DNA of 64,000 nt from Natribaculum luteum (GTDB lineage Archaea; Halobacteriota; Halobacteria; Halobacteriales; Natrialbaceae), in assembly GCF_023008545.1 (NCBI RefSeq), contig NZ_CP095397.1:558001-622000 (forward strand), given 5' to 3'. Under the pieces are notes generated by a model. That model saw nothing but the letters and a program-made list of their open reading frames with translations. It was not told the DNA's origin and searched no databases. Every line of letters begins with the position of its first letter. Within the stretch, counting starts at the first letter, position 1. Made by a program: the position numbers and the translations under genes. Shown one piece after another: positions 1-8,983 of the stretch.

Positions 1-331
1 CGATGGCCGCGTACGGCGACTCGACGGCCTCGAGGCCGATCCGGATGCCGCCGAGCGGGCCGAGGTCCGGCGTTGGATCGACGGCGAATCGGGCATCGAC
101 CGGCGACGGCTCGAGCGCCTCGTGGATCGGCTCCGTCTGCTCGTCGCGACAGTTGATCACGAGTTCGTCGGTCACGGTCGCCACGCGTTCGGCGACGTGG
201 CGAACCATCGGCTTCCCGCCGAGGTCGGCGACGGCCTTGTCCGCGTCGCCAAAACGCGTCGAGAACCCGCCCGCGAGGACGACGCCGGCGCGCGAGTCGG
301 CCGTGACATCGGGTTCGTCTCTGTCGGTCAT
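1..331 (-). CDS. mobA: Molybdenum cofactor guanylyltransferase MobA, 5' part (runs off the left edge)
   Basis: Reading leftwards from ATG at 331, the product shows the nucleotidyltransferase signature LAGGFSTRFGDADKA at about residues 19-33, followed by a conserved GGKPMV-like segment and DLGPLGGI, the pattern of MobA. The family attaches GMP to molybdopterin in the cytosol to make the guanine dinucleotide cofactor of DMSO reductase-type enzymes. Only about 110 residues are inside the window and the C-terminus is missing. The gene ends at the border, so its operon partners on that side cannot be seen. A related sugar-nucleotide transferase is the main alternative, but the KA after the glycine loop and the short N-terminus favour MobA. 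Confidence 0.8.
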   Translation of the reverse strand, partial: MTDRDEPDVTADSRAGVVLAGGFSTRFGDADKAVADLGGKPMVRHVAERVATVTDELVINCRDEQTEPIHEALEPSPVDARFAVDPTPDLGPLGGIRIGLEAVESPYAAI

Positions 332-337
332 CACCGG

Positions 338-787
338 TTACCGGATCAGCGTCACGCGCATCGGTGCCCGGAACGCGACGGCCTCGGTGACGCTGCCGAG
401 GAGCAGATGGACGTCTCCACCACGGCCGTGACTGCCCATGATGATGTGATCGACGTCGTGAGAATCGGCGTAGTCGACGATCTCCCGGTCTGCACGTCCG
501 GTGACGACCTCGGTCGTGATCGACGCGTCGTGCTCGTCTTCGATCTCCGTCAGCTCGTCGAGCAGATCCGTCGCGAGTTCCTCGGCGCGCTCGTACCACT
601 GCTCGGAGCCGTGACGCGGTTCGACGTCGCTTTGAAACTCCACGCCGGCGACGCTGTAGCCCGGTTCGGTCGGATCGATGACGTGTAATGCGGTGATCTC
701 GGCGTCCGGATACTCCTCGAGTGCGACCTCGAGAGCGCGTCGCGACAGTGGTGAGCCGTCCACCGGCACGAGAATGTGGTCTCCCAT
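338..787 (-). CDS. Universal stress protein (UspA family)
   Basis: This 149-residue protein begins MGDHILVPVDGS and ends with the ATP-binding motif G-x2-G-x9-G-S (MGSHGRGG...LLGSVTEAV), so it should be a nucleotide-binding UspA domain of standard length. The ATG at 787 gives the family's usual N-terminus. A longer upstream frame exists but overlaps the divergent usp gene and has non-haloarchaeal composition. It lies 6 nt downstream of mobA in the same direction and may be co-transcribed with it. The role is inferred only from the family: cytosolic stress or signalling protein with unknown partner. Confidence 0.85.
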   Translation of the reverse strand: MGDHILVPVDGSPLSRRALEVALEEYPDAEITALHVIDPTEPGYSVAGVEFQSDVEPRHGSEQWYERAEELATDLLDELTEIEDEHDASITTEVVTGRADREIVDYADSHDVDHIIMGSHGRGGDVHLLLGSVTEAVAFRAPMRVTLIR

Positions 788-982
788 ACTCGAAGGTACG
801 TCCGGCAGCAAGAAAAAGGTGGACCGCGGATTCCAGTCCGTGAGGTTCCGATCTCGGATCCCCGGTCCCTGCCTTCCTCTTTCACCGTCGCCGTTTCCCT
901 CGTCCCCCACAGTTAAACCCACGGCCACGCTATCGCCGGGAGAGTGCGGGACCGGGAGGCCGCCTCGAGGCAGGGAAGTCAG

Positions 983-1414
983 ATGTACGATACGATTCTG
1001 GTCGCGGTCGACGACGGCGATACGGCACGGGAGACGCTCGAGCACGCGGTCGCGGTCGCCGAACGGCTCGGGGCGACGCTCCACGTCGTCACCGTCGTCG
1101 AACCGCCCGGGAGTCCGATGCGATTCGGCGTCGAGGAGGTCGACGCCCTCAATCGCGCGGCGACGACGCTCGTCGACGACCTCGTCGCCGCCTACGCCGA
1201 CCGCGACCTCGAGGTCCACGGCGACGTCCGCCGGGGCAAACCTGCCGAGCAGATCCTCGCACGCGCCGAGGAGGTGGACGCCGACATGATCCTCGTCGGC
1301 CGCAGCGAGGCGAGCGAACTCGAGTCGGCGATCCTCGGTAGCACGCCCGACCGCCTCGTCCGGCTGTCGTCGGTTCCGGTCGCGATCGTGCCGGAACCGG
1401 ACGCAGACGAGTGA
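983..1414 (+). CDS. Universal stress protein (UspA family) with altered ATP motif
   Basis: This 143-residue UspA domain starts MYDTILVAVDDGD and is divergent from the usp gene at 338-787. The ATG at 983 fits the family N-terminus; an upstream ATG at 944 would add 13 uncharacteristic residues. The C-terminal nucleotide loop reads VGRSEASELESAILGST, so the second glycine of G-x2-G-x9-G-S is replaced by glutamate. This suggests weaker or no ATP binding, an inference. Its TGA stop forms the first base of an 82-bp palindromic repeat. Confidence 0.85.
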   Translation: MYDTILVAVDDGDTARETLEHAVAVAERLGATLHVVTVVEPPGSPMRFGVEEVDALNRAATTLVDDLVAAYADRDLEVHGDVRRGKPAEQILARAEEVDADMILVGRSEASELESAILGSTPDRLVRLSSVPVAIVPEPDADE

Positions 1415-1495
1415 TAATGGTGGCTGTGACTGGTTGCCGACGCAACCGCACGATAGTTCGCGGTTGCGGCGGTAACGACTCACAGCCATCGTTAT
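1414..1495. repeat. 82-bp imperfect palindrome, family A copy 1
   Basis: The arms are about 38 nt and near complementary: ATAATGGTGGCTGTGA... pairs with ...TCACAGCCATCGTTAT, and the core is GCAACCGC / GCGGTTGC. The repeat begins on the last A of the usp stop codon. Near-identical 82-bp copies lie at 4547-4628 and, inverted, at 8984-9065. It could be a MITE/REP-like mobile repeat or a structured 3' UTR. Confidence 0.85.
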
Positions 1496-1589
1496 GGGCG
1501 CGTCCACACGACGACGAACAGTTCACTTTCGCTCCGGCCGGTTCCGCAACCGACAACCCTTCATTTCTGCGGTTGCTGGCTGCCTCTAG

Positions 1590-4547
1590 ATGAGCAAGGA
1601 GTACATCGAGGTGCGGGGTGCACAGGAGCACAACCTGAAGGACCTCGACGTCTCGATCCCGCGCGAGGAGTTTACCGTCGTCACCGGCCTTTCGGGGTCG
1701 GGGAAGTCCTCGCTCGCGTTCGAGACGGTCTACGCGGAGGGCCAGCGCCGGTACATCGAGAGCCTCTCGGCGTACGCCCGGAACTTCCTCGGGCAGATGG
1801 ACAAACCCCAGGTCGAGACCGTCGAGGGGCTGTCCCCGGCGATCTCGATCGACCAGAAAAACGCCGCCAACAACCCCCGATCGACGGTCGGCACGGTGAC
1901 GGAACTGCACGACTACCTTCGCCTGCTGTACGCCCGCGTCGGCACGCCCCACTGCCCCGAGTGTGGCCGGGAGGTCGGCGAGCAAAGCGCCCAGAACATG
2001 GTCGAGCGCATCCTCGAGTTGCCCGAAGGGACGAAGGCGAAGCTCGCCGCGCCCGTCGTCCGCGACCAGAAGGGTGCGTTCGAAGACCTCTTCGACGAAC
2101 TCGTCTCGGAGGGCTACTCGCGGGTCGAGGTCGACGGTGAAGAACACGACCTCACGCTCGAGCCGCCGGAGCTCGACGAGAACTACGACCACACGATCGA
2201 CGTGATCGTCGACCGCGTGAAAGTCAGCGTCGAGGACCGCCCGCGGATCGTCGACAGCGTCGAGACGGCGCTCGACGAGGCCGAGGGTATCCTCAAGGTG
2301 ATCCTCCCCGATCCACCGGCGGACGCAGACCTCGGCGAGGAGGCCCGATCGACCGGCGCACTGGGCGACGAAGCGACGGACGACGACCGCGTCGTCGTCG
2401 AGTTCTCGAAGGACCTCGCGTGTACCCACTGCGGGATCGACGTTCCGGAGATCGAGACCCGCTCGTTCTCCTTCAACTCGCCACACGGCGCCTGTCCAGA
2501 GTGTGAGGGTCTCGGCGAGACGAAGGAAGTCGACGAAGACCTCGTGATCCAGGACCCATCGAAGCCGCTAAAACACGTCTTCGAACCCTGGAGCTACAAT
2601 CGGTCGTACTACCAGACGCGACTCGACGCGGTCGCCGAACACTTCGACGTCTCACTCGAGACGCCGTTCGAAGACGTAGACGAGGAGATCCAGCGGGCGT
2701 TCCTCTACGGCACCGACGGGCAGGTGCTGTTCAAGCGGAATACGAAAAACGGCACCCGTCGGAAGAAAAAACGCTTCGAGGGCGTGATCCCGAACCTAGA
2801 GCGACGCTACCTCGAGACCGACTCCGACTCCACCCGCGAGCACATCGAGGACTACATGTCGGTCACGGAGTGTCCGGACTGTGACGGCACGCGCCTGAAA
2901 CCCGCCTCGCGTGCGGTGCTGGTCGACGGGACGTCGATCACCGAGATCAACGCGATGAGCATCGGCGACGCCCTGAAGCACTTCGAGTCGATGGAGGCCG
3001 ACCTCACCGAGCGCGAGAAGGTGATCGCCGAGGAGATCTTAAAGGAGATCCGCGCCCGCCTCGGATTCATGTGCGAGGTCGGCCTCGAGTACCTCACGCT
3101 GGACCGGGAAGCCTCTACCCTGTCGGGTGGTGAGAGCCAGCGCATTCGGCTGGCGACGCAGATCGGCTCCGGACTCGTCGGCGTCCTCTACGTGCTCGAC
3201 GAGCCGTCGATCGGGCTCCACCAGCGGGACAACGACCGCCTGCTGAACACCTTGGAGGAACTCCGGGACCTCGGGAACACCCTGCTCGTGGTCGAACACG
3301 ACGAGGAGACGATGCGCCGGGCGGACACCGTCATCGACATGGGTCCCGGTCCCGGCAAGCGCGGCGGCGAGGTCGTCGTCAACGGGCCCGTCGAGGAGGT
3401 CAAAGCCTGCGAGGAGTCGATCACGGGCGACTACCTCTCCGGGCGCGAGCAGATCCCCGTCCCCGACGAACGGCGCGACCCCGACGGCGCACTGACGATC
3501 CACGGCGCGCGCCAGCACAACCTCGCGAACGTCGACGTCGACGTCCCGCTTGGCTGCTTTACGGCGATCACGGGCGTCTCGGGTTCGGGGAAGTCGACGC
3601 TCATGCACGAGGTTCTCTACAAGGGGCTGGCTCGCGAGATGAACGACAACACCTCGGTGATTCCAGGCGACCACGACGACCTCGAGGGACTCGACCGGAT
3701 CGAGACCGTCCGACTGATCGACCAGTCGCCGATCGGTCGCACGCCGCGCTCGAACCCCGCGACCTACACCGGCGTCTTCGACTACGTCCGCGAACTGTTC
3801 GCCGAGACGAAACTCGCCAAACAGCGGGGCTACGAGAAGGGCCGGTTCTCCTTTAACGTCAAGGGCGGCCGTTGCGAGGAGTGTGGCGGACAAGGGACGG
3901 TGAAAATCGAGATGAACTTCCTGAGCGACGTGTACGTCCCCTGTGAGGAGTGCGACGGCGCACGCTACAACGACGCCACCCTGGACGTCACCTACAAGGA
4001 CAAGACCATCGCCGATGTCCTCGAGATGTCGGTCGAGGAGGCCTACGACTTCTTCGAGTCCTCGAGTCAGATCCGCCGCCGGCTCAAACTGCTGAAGGAC
4101 GTCGGCCTCGATTACATGAAACTCGGCCAGCCCTCGACGACGCTGTCGGGCGGCGAGGCCCAGCGGATCAAACTCGCCGAGGAACTCGGCAAGCGCGACA
4201 CCGGCGACACGCTCTACCTGCTCGACGAGCCGACGACCGGCCTCCACAGCGAGGACGAGCGCAAACTCATCGACGTCCTCCACCGGCTGACCGACAACGG
4301 CAACACCGTCGTCGTCATCGAGCACGAACTCGACCTCGTGAAGAACGCCGACCACGTCATCGATCTCGGTCCCGAGGGCGGCGAAAAGGGCGGCGAGGTC
4401 GTCGCCACCGGGACCCCCGAAGAAGTGGCCCGCCTCGAGGAGTCCCACACCGGCCGCTATCTCCGGGATCTGCTCCCGAAGGTCGACCTCGAGGGACCAC
4501 GCGGCCAGCGCGTCGAACCCGTGACCGCACCGACCGACGACGACTGA
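1590..4547 (+). CDS. uvrA: Excinuclease ABC subunit A
   Basis: This 985-residue protein is full-length UvrA, the damage-recognition ATPase of bacterial-type nucleotide excision repair that haloarchaea share. It has two ABC modules: Walker A GLSGSGKS at residues 33-40 and a second GVSGSGKST near residue 663, with signatures LSGGESQRIRLA and LSGGEAQRIKLA. Zinc-binding clusters are visible as CPECG near residue 120, CPECEG near 300 and CEECGGQG...CEECDG near 760-785. An acidic insertion rich in D/E is normal for a halophile. It is bracketed by two copies of the family A palindrome, which marks both ends of its transcription unit. uvrB and uvrC are not in the window. Confidence 0.98.
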   Translation: MSKEYIEVRGAQEHNLKDLDVSIPREEFTVVTGLSGSGKSSLAFETVYAEGQRRYIESLSAYARNFLGQMDKPQVETVEGLSPAISIDQKNAANNPRSTVGTVTELHDYLRLLYARVGTPHCPECGREVGEQSAQNMVERILELPEGTKAKLAAPVVRDQKGAFEDLFDELVSEGYSRVEVDGEEHDLTLEPPELDENYDHTIDVIVDRVKVSVEDRPRIVDSVETALDEAEGILKVILPDPPADADLGEEARSTGALGDEATDDDRVVVEFSKDLACTHCGIDVPEIETRSFSFNSPHGACPECEGLGETKEVDEDLVIQDPSKPLKHVFEPWSYNRSYYQTRLDAVAEHFDVSLETPFEDVDEEIQRAFLYGTDGQVLFKRNTKNGTRRKKKRFEGVIPNLERRYLETDSDSTREHIEDYMSVTECPDCDGTRLKPASRAVLVDGTSITEINAMSIGDALKHFESMEADLTEREKVIAEEILKEIRARLGFMCEVGLEYLTLDREASTLSGGESQRIRLATQIGSGLVGVLYVLDEPSIGLHQRDNDRLLNTLEELRDLGNTLLVVEHDEETMRRADTVIDMGPGPGKRGGEVVVNGPVEEVKACEESITGDYLSGREQIPVPDERRDPDGALTIHGARQHNLANVDVDVPLGCFTAITGVSGSGKSTLMHEVLYKGLAREMNDNTSVIPGDHDDLEGLDRIETVRLIDQSPIGRTPRSNPATYTGVFDYVRELFAETKLAKQRGYEKGRFSFNVKGGRCEECGGQGTVKIEMNFLSDVYVPCEECDGARYNDATLDVTYKDKTIADVLEMSVEEAYDFFESSSQIRRRLKLLKDVGLDYMKLGQPSTTLSGGEAQRIKLAEELGKRDTGDTLYLLDEPTTGLHSEDERKLIDVLHRLTDNGNTVVVIEHELDLVKNADHVIDLGPEGGEKGGEVVATGTPEEVARLEESHTGRYLRDLLPKVDLEGPRGQRVEPVTAPTDDD

Positions 4548-4628
4548 TGATGATGGCTGTGGCTGGGTGCCGACGCAACCGCAAGACGGGTCGCGGTTGC
4601 GGCGGTAACGACTCACAGCTATCGTTAT
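4547..4628. repeat. 82-bp imperfect palindrome, family A copy 2
   Basis: Same length and orientation as copy 1, with the core GCAACCGC...GCGGTTGC and outer arm TCACAGCTATCGTTAT. It begins on the last A of the uvrA TGA stop codon, exactly as copy 1 does behind usp. Its right end overlaps an ATG at 4627 that I do not accept as a gene start. Confidence 0.85.
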
Positions 4629-4701
4629 GAGCGACGGGGGTCGACGTCTGTCCGGCGCGCCGAAACGACTATTGCTCGAGGTACTGTCTCTCGGCCTACA
4701 G

Positions 4702-5106
4702 ATGAGCGAACGCCGGGAGACGTTTCGTCACGGTCTCACCGTGGGCGGAGTGGCGATGCTGGCAGGGATGGGGCTGCTCCTCTTTGCGTTCGGCGTCCCG
4801 GGCGACCTCGAGTCGCTCGCGACGATCGGCGTGCTCACGCTCGTCGCCCTCGCGTTACTGCTCGCCGGTCTCCGGGAACGGATCTCACTCGGCGTCGTGA
4901 CGGTCCCGTGGACCCGGCTTGCGGCGCTCGCTCTCGGCTCTGTGGCGTTCTTCCTCGGCGTCGGTGGACTCGTGGCCCTGCTCGAGGGATCCGCCACGGT
5001 GTGGACCCTCCTCCTGCTGGTCGTGGTGCCGTACGCCGCGTGGCTCGCCGTCGAGTGCTGGGTCGGCGGACGGTACCTGGATCGCGAGACGTTCGCTCTC
5101 GAGTAA
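4702..5106 (+). CDS. Small four-helix membrane protein of unknown function
   Basis: The 134-residue product MSERRETFRHGL... has four hydrophobic segments (about residues 10-28, 36-54, 66-90 and 98-118) and a short acidic tail. I do not recognise a family. The open frame extends up to an ATG at 4627, but those 25 residues are basic and that ATG belongs to the palindromic repeat, so I prefer 4702. It lies between uvrA and an ABC exporter locus without a clear functional link. Confidence 0.6.
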   Translation: MSERRETFRHGLTVGGVAMLAGMGLLLFAFGVPGDLESLATIGVLTLVALALLLAGLRERISLGVVTVPWTRLAALALGSVAFFLGVGGLVALLEGSATVWTLLLLVVVPYAAWLAVECWVGGRYLDRETFALE

Positions 5107-5221
5107 CTGCCCGCTCGCGAGCGCCCTATAACAGATATTCTTTCTGTCGCGTCCCTGGAGAGTCCGTCAGAACGCCAGCGGACGACGCAACTATAAACGC
5201 CTCGCGATCCATCGTTTTACC

Positions 5222-6181
5222 GTGTCCGACTCGAGCGCGCCGCCGATCGAGGTCGAGGGCCTGACGAAGTACTACGGCGACGTGCGCGGCGCCGAGGACC
5301 TCACCTTCACCGTCGAGCGCGGCGACATCTTCGGTTTCCTGGGACCGAACGGCGCGGGCAAGTCGACGGCGATCCGCGTCCTGCTCGGCCTGCTGGCTCC
5401 GACCGAGGGCGACGCCTGGCTCTTCGGCAACGACGTGACAGACCGGGCGGAACTCCTCGAGGCCAAACGCCGTCTCGGCTACCTGCCGAGCGACGTCGCC
5501 TTCTACGATCGGGTCTCCGGCGAGGAGATCCTCGACTACTTCGGTCGGATCCGCGGCGACGACCGTCGCGAGGAACTCCTCGAGCGCTTTCCCGTACCCC
5601 TCGAGCGCGACGTCAAGGCCTACTCGAGCGGGAATCGCCAGAAACTCGCCATCGTGGCGACGTTCATGCACGATCCCGACCTCGCGATCATGGACGAGCC
5701 GACCGCCGGACTCGACCCACTGGTGCAAAACGAGTTCTACGAGTTCCTCGACGAGCGCCAGGCCCAGGGGAAGACGAGTTTCCTCTCCTCGCACGTCCTG
5801 AGCGAGGTCCGGCGGATCTGCGACCGCGTGGGGATCATCCGCGAGGGGCGACTGATCGCACTCGAGGAGGTTGGAGAGCTGCTCGCCGAGAGCGGGACGG
5901 TCGTCCACGTGCGCCTCGCAGAAGAGCCGCCGCTCGAGGCGCTCGAGTTTCCGGGCGTCTCGAGCATCGACCGCGACGGCGACGCCTACCACCTCGTCCT
6001 CTCGCGGGAGTACGACGCGCTCGTCGACCGACTCCACGAGTACACGGTCGAGGACCTCGAGGTCCGCGAGGCGTCGCTCGAGGACGTCTTCATGCACTTC
6101 TACGGCGGTGAGGACGAGAACGAAGACGAGGACGTACCCGACGGCGACGTCGAGCCCGCGGCGACGGACGGCGGTGGGTGA
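5222..6181 (+). CDS. ABC-2 type exporter, ATP-binding protein
   Basis: The protein has 319 residues, starting at GTG 5222 (MSDSSAPPIEVEGLTKYYGD). Walker A is GPNGAGKST at residues 41-49, the signature is YSSGNRQKLAI, a variant of LSGGQ typical of ABC-2 exporters, and Walker B is LAIMDEPTAGLDP. A C-terminal domain of about 90 residues ends in an acidic tail. It should power the permease at 7507-8301, separated from it by a convergent gene for a membrane-anchored surface protein. The substrate is unknown; family members export drugs, peptides or polysaccharide precursors. Confidence 0.93.
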   Translation: MSDSSAPPIEVEGLTKYYGDVRGAEDLTFTVERGDIFGFLGPNGAGKSTAIRVLLGLLAPTEGDAWLFGNDVTDRAELLEAKRRLGYLPSDVAFYDRVSGEEILDYFGRIRGDDRREELLERFPVPLERDVKAYSSGNRQKLAIVATFMHDPDLAIMDEPTAGLDPLVQNEFYEFLDERQAQGKTSFLSSHVLSEVRRICDRVGIIREGRLIALEEVGELLAESGTVVHVRLAEEPPLEALEFPGVSSIDRDGDAYHLVLSREYDALVDRLHEYTVEDLEVREASLEDVFMHFYGGEDENEDEDVPDGDVEPAATDGGG

Positions 6182-6230
6182 GGAGCGACGGAGACGACGT
6201 CGCGGTCGCGGTCGAGAGCCGACGCCGAGG

Positions 6231-7319
6231 TCAGCGCCGCCGAAACCACCAGACGGCGGCGAGAACGAGCACGAGTCCGACGACGACGAACGGGAGCAGC
6301 GTGTCGACGTCCGTCTCGTCTTCGTCTTCGGTGATCGTGACCGGCACCAGCTTCGGACCGGTGGTCGTCCGCTCGTCGGTTCCCGCGGCCGTCTCGTAGC
6401 CGAGCGTGATCGCGACGCTGTCTCTCGTCGCGACGGCGTCCTCGGACACCTCGAGTGCGAACCGGGCCGTTCGCGACTCGCCAGGACCGAGCGTGCCGAC
6501 GTACGCGGTCGGCGACGCACTCGACAGCGGCGGCGCGGTCGCCATCGTGGCGACGACGCCCGTCACCGCCTCGTCGCCCTCGTTGGTGATCCGGACCGCG
6601 TAGACGCTCTCGCTGTCTATCGTGACCCGCCGGGTGACGTTCTCGACGCGGAACTCGCGTTCTTCGTCGACTTCGACGCCGAGAGCCGTCGGCCCGCCGA
6701 CCGTCGGCTCGTCATCGTCGTCCTCGACGTACTCGACGGTTGCGAACAGCGGATACGTTCCGGCCCCCGTTCGGGTCGTCCCGACGTCGACCTCGAGCGT
6801 CTCCGTCTCCTCTTCGACGAGTTCGTCGACGTAGATCGACCGGGTCGACTGCGGATTCGACGGGGAGCCGAGGTACAGCGGCGATCCGGCCTGGAGCGTC
6901 ACGACGACGTCCGTCACCTCGTCGTTCTCGTCGTTCGTCACCTCCAGCTCGACCGCCTCGGCGTCGCCGGCGGTGATCGCCTCGTCGTCGTCCTCGAGAT
7001 CGACGGTGACGTCGGCCTCGGGGCCTTGCTGTGGCACCGGCTCCGCCGGCTCCGGCTCTTCGACCGGTGCCTGTGGCGGTTCTTCGGGTGGCTGTTCCTG
7101 TTCCTGTTGTTCGGGTACTGCCGTCTGGTCGTCCTCCGTGACGTTGGCTGGCACGACGACCTCGTCGGACTCGTTCTGGGGTTCGGAATCCTCGACGGCA
7201 CGACTCCCGTCCTGCGCCGTTGTGCTGACCGGAGCGCCGATCGCGAGGACGACGACCAGCGCGGCGACGACCGCACCGGTCCGCCGAGAGGGGACCGCTG
7301 AACCCGCCCGAGCTGTCAT
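6231..7319 (-). CDS. Secreted, membrane-anchored surface protein (COG1361/NEW3-like)
   Basis: The protein has 362 residues from ATG 7319. It has an N-terminal hydrophobic signal (AVVAALVVVLAIGAPVSTTAQ), a Pro/Gln/Glu-rich linker at about residues 50-95, two beta-sandwich-like repeats with the pattern 'ITAGDAEAVELEVTNDENDEV...' and 'RVTIDSESVYAVRITNEGDEAV', and a C-terminal membrane helix followed by WWFRRR. That fits haloarchaeal COG1361-type extracellular proteins, often encoded with ABC-2 exporters. It sits opposite and between the ATPase and the permease of one exporter, so it may be an accessory subunit. Family assignment is from domain pattern only. Confidence 0.7.
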   Translation of the reverse strand: MTARAGSAVPSRRTGAVVAALVVVLAIGAPVSTTAQDGSRAVEDSEPQNESDEVVVPANVTEDDQTAVPEQQEQEQPPEEPPQAPVEEPEPAEPVPQQGPEADVTVDLEDDDEAITAGDAEAVELEVTNDENDEVTDVVVTLQAGSPLYLGSPSNPQSTRSIYVDELVEEETETLEVDVGTTRTGAGTYPLFATVEYVEDDDDEPTVGGPTALGVEVDEEREFRVENVTRRVTIDSESVYAVRITNEGDEAVTGVVATMATAPPLSSASPTAYVGTLGPGESRTARFALEVSEDAVATRDSVAITLGYETAAGTDERTTTGPKLVPVTITEDEDETDVDTLLPFVVVGLVLVLAAVWWFRRR

Positions 7320-7506
7320 TCTCGAACACGATGGGTCCGATCGGCGATAAACGACCGCGGCCGTTCCGGGCTGTACGGTGGCCCTACCACGACGTGGCTC
7401 GCTCAACGGCTGATTGACTCGCGCTCGCGACGCGAGGGGGTCGTCGAACGCCCGTCTGGTTTACGTTCCGGCGTGACCACCGTTCCGGTACGGTCCCTGC
7501 CGACGC

Positions 7507-8301
7507 ATGCTCGAGATCACGACCTTCGAGACCGAACGACGACTGCGCGGCTCGCTGTTACTGTCGGCTGCGCTGATCGCCCTGATCGCGCTCACGGTGG
7601 GGCTCTTTCCGTCGATCCAGGAGGCGGGCGTCGACTTCGACGCCTACCTCGAGTCGCTGCCGGACGAGGTCTCGCGGGCGTTCGTCGGCAACGTGACGAC
7701 GCTGACGACGATCGAGGGCTACCTCGTCTCGCAACTGTACCAGTTCGGCTGGGTGCTGCTGCTCGCGATCTACTACGCCTACGCCGCCGCCTCGACGATC
7801 GCGGGCGAGGTCGAGCGGGGGACGGCCGACGTGACGCTCTCGTTGCCGATCACCCGGACCCGGTTCGTCGTGGGGAAGTTCCTCGCGTTGTTCCCGAACG
7901 TCGTCCTCGTGAACGCGGTGACGTTCGTGGCAGTCTACGTCAGCGTCGTGTTCGTCGGCGAGACGATCGACACGATCGACCTGTTCGTCGTCCACGCCTA
8001 CTCGATCGTCTACCTGCTGGCCTGCGCCGGGATCGGCCTCCTCGCGTCAGCCGCGTTCGACTCCATCCGCCGGGCCCAGACCGTCGCCATCGGCGGCGTC
8101 TTCGGCATGTTCCTGCTCGACACTCTCACGTTCGACACCGACTACGACTGGCTGGGCGATCTCGCGTTCTCGCGGTACTTCGACCCCGGCGCGATCCTCG
8201 TCGACGGCGACGTTTCCTGGAACGACTTCGCGCTCCTTCTCGCCGCAGTCGTCGTCCTCGTGATCGTCGCCGCCGAACTGTTCGAACGGCGTGACGTCTA
8301 G
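7507..8301 (+). CDS. ABC-2 type exporter, permease
   Basis: The 264-residue protein starts MLEITTFETERRLRGS and has six predicted membrane segments. The region IAGEVERGTADVTLSLPITRTRFVVGKFLA near residues 97-125 is the cytoplasmic loop characteristic of ABC-2 permeases (the 'E-x-G-T-x...L-P-x-x-R' pattern). It matches the ATPase at 5222-6181, with the surface protein gene between them on the other strand. The substrate cannot be inferred. Confidence 0.9.
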   Translation: MLEITTFETERRLRGSLLLSAALIALIALTVGLFPSIQEAGVDFDAYLESLPDEVSRAFVGNVTTLTTIEGYLVSQLYQFGWVLLLAIYYAYAAASTIAGEVERGTADVTLSLPITRTRFVVGKFLALFPNVVLVNAVTFVAVYVSVVFVGETIDTIDLFVVHAYSIVYLLACAGIGLLASAAFDSIRRAQTVAIGGVFGMFLLDTLTFDTDYDWLGDLAFSRYFDPGAILVDGDVSWNDFALLLAAVVVLVIVAAELFERRDV

Positions 8302-8374
8302 CAGTGACCTACAGTGTGCCAGAGTATGACACACCAGACGAAGCGTAAAGGTGGGGTAGCCAGAGAGTCACCGT

Positions 8375-8842
8375 ATGGAACTCGTCGAGGCCACTGCCGC
8401 CGACCTTCGTGCACTCGTCACCCGCTGGTACGACCTCGCGAAAGCGATGGAAGCGTACTCCGAGCTGAACGAACTTGCCTACGCGGACGTCGACGAGGTT
8501 CCCGACGACGGCTTTCGCGCTCACCTCGACGACGAGGACACCACCGACTACCGCATCGTCCACGACGACGAGACGATCGGCTTCGTCACCCTCCGTGAGG
8601 GCCACCACCCCTCCCGGCAGTACTCGCAGTACCTCCGCATCGTGAACCTCGTCGTCGACGACGCCTACCGGAGCAACGGCCACGGCACAGCGGTCATCGA
8701 GCACGTGAAAGAAATGGCTCGCGAGCGGGGCTGTGACCACCTCAAGGTCTCCTGTGAGTGGCAAAACGAGGGCGCACGTCGGTTCTACCGCGACACGGGC
8801 TTCCAGCCGAAGCAAGTCGACTACGTACAGCCGCTAGAGTGA
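8375..8842 (+). CDS. GNAT-family N-acetyltransferase
   Basis: The 155-residue protein has a GNAT fold: motif A LRIVNLVVDDAYRSNGHGTAVIEHVKEMA carries the acetyl-CoA pyrophosphate loop R-x2-G-x-G, and motif B WQNEGARRFYRDTGF follows near the C-terminus. It is a cytosolic acetyltransferase with an unknown acceptor (amine or protein N-terminus). It begins 73 nt after the ABC permease and may have its own promoter. A short inverted repeat GTGTG...CACAC lies in that gap. Confidence 0.88.
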   Translation: MELVEATAADLRALVTRWYDLAKAMEAYSELNELAYADVDEVPDDGFRAHLDDEDTTDYRIVHDDETIGFVTLREGHHPSRQYSQYLRIVNLVVDDAYRSNGHGTAVIEHVKEMARERGCDHLKVSCEWQNEGARRFYRDTGFQPKQVDYVQPLE

Positions 8843-8890
8843 GTTCAGATAGCGCGTTCGGTGGTGTGACACGAGTGAGAACACCACGAA

Positions 8891-8980
8891 AGCCCCTGGC
8901 TCGCTCGACTCCCAGGTCTCGCTGCGCGCCGCCTTCGGCGGTGCTTGCGTCGCCCGGGTTCGTCGAGCGAGCCAGCCCCT
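8891..8980. repeat. 90-bp palindromic element flanked by 7-bp direct repeats (family D)
   Basis: TGGCTCGCTCGAC at 8897-8909 is perfectly complementary to 8962-8974, with an inner GCCGCC-TTC-GGCGG hairpin. The outermost bases AGCCCCT occur as a direct repeat at both ends (8891-8897 and 8974-8980), which looks like a target duplication. It lies immediately beside family A copy 3 in a 364-bp stretch without a gene. I see no protein-coding signal here. Confidence 0.7.
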
Positions 8981-8983
8981 TTC

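Noticed and set aside
338-1507. 389-codon minus-strand frame covering both usp genes
   Set aside because: Only its last 149 codons are a UspA domain; the upstream part is antisense to the second usp gene and the repeat.
4627-4701. Upstream ATG extending the membrane protein at 4702
   Set aside because: The ATG is part of the family A palindrome and the added residues are basic and unlike the rest.
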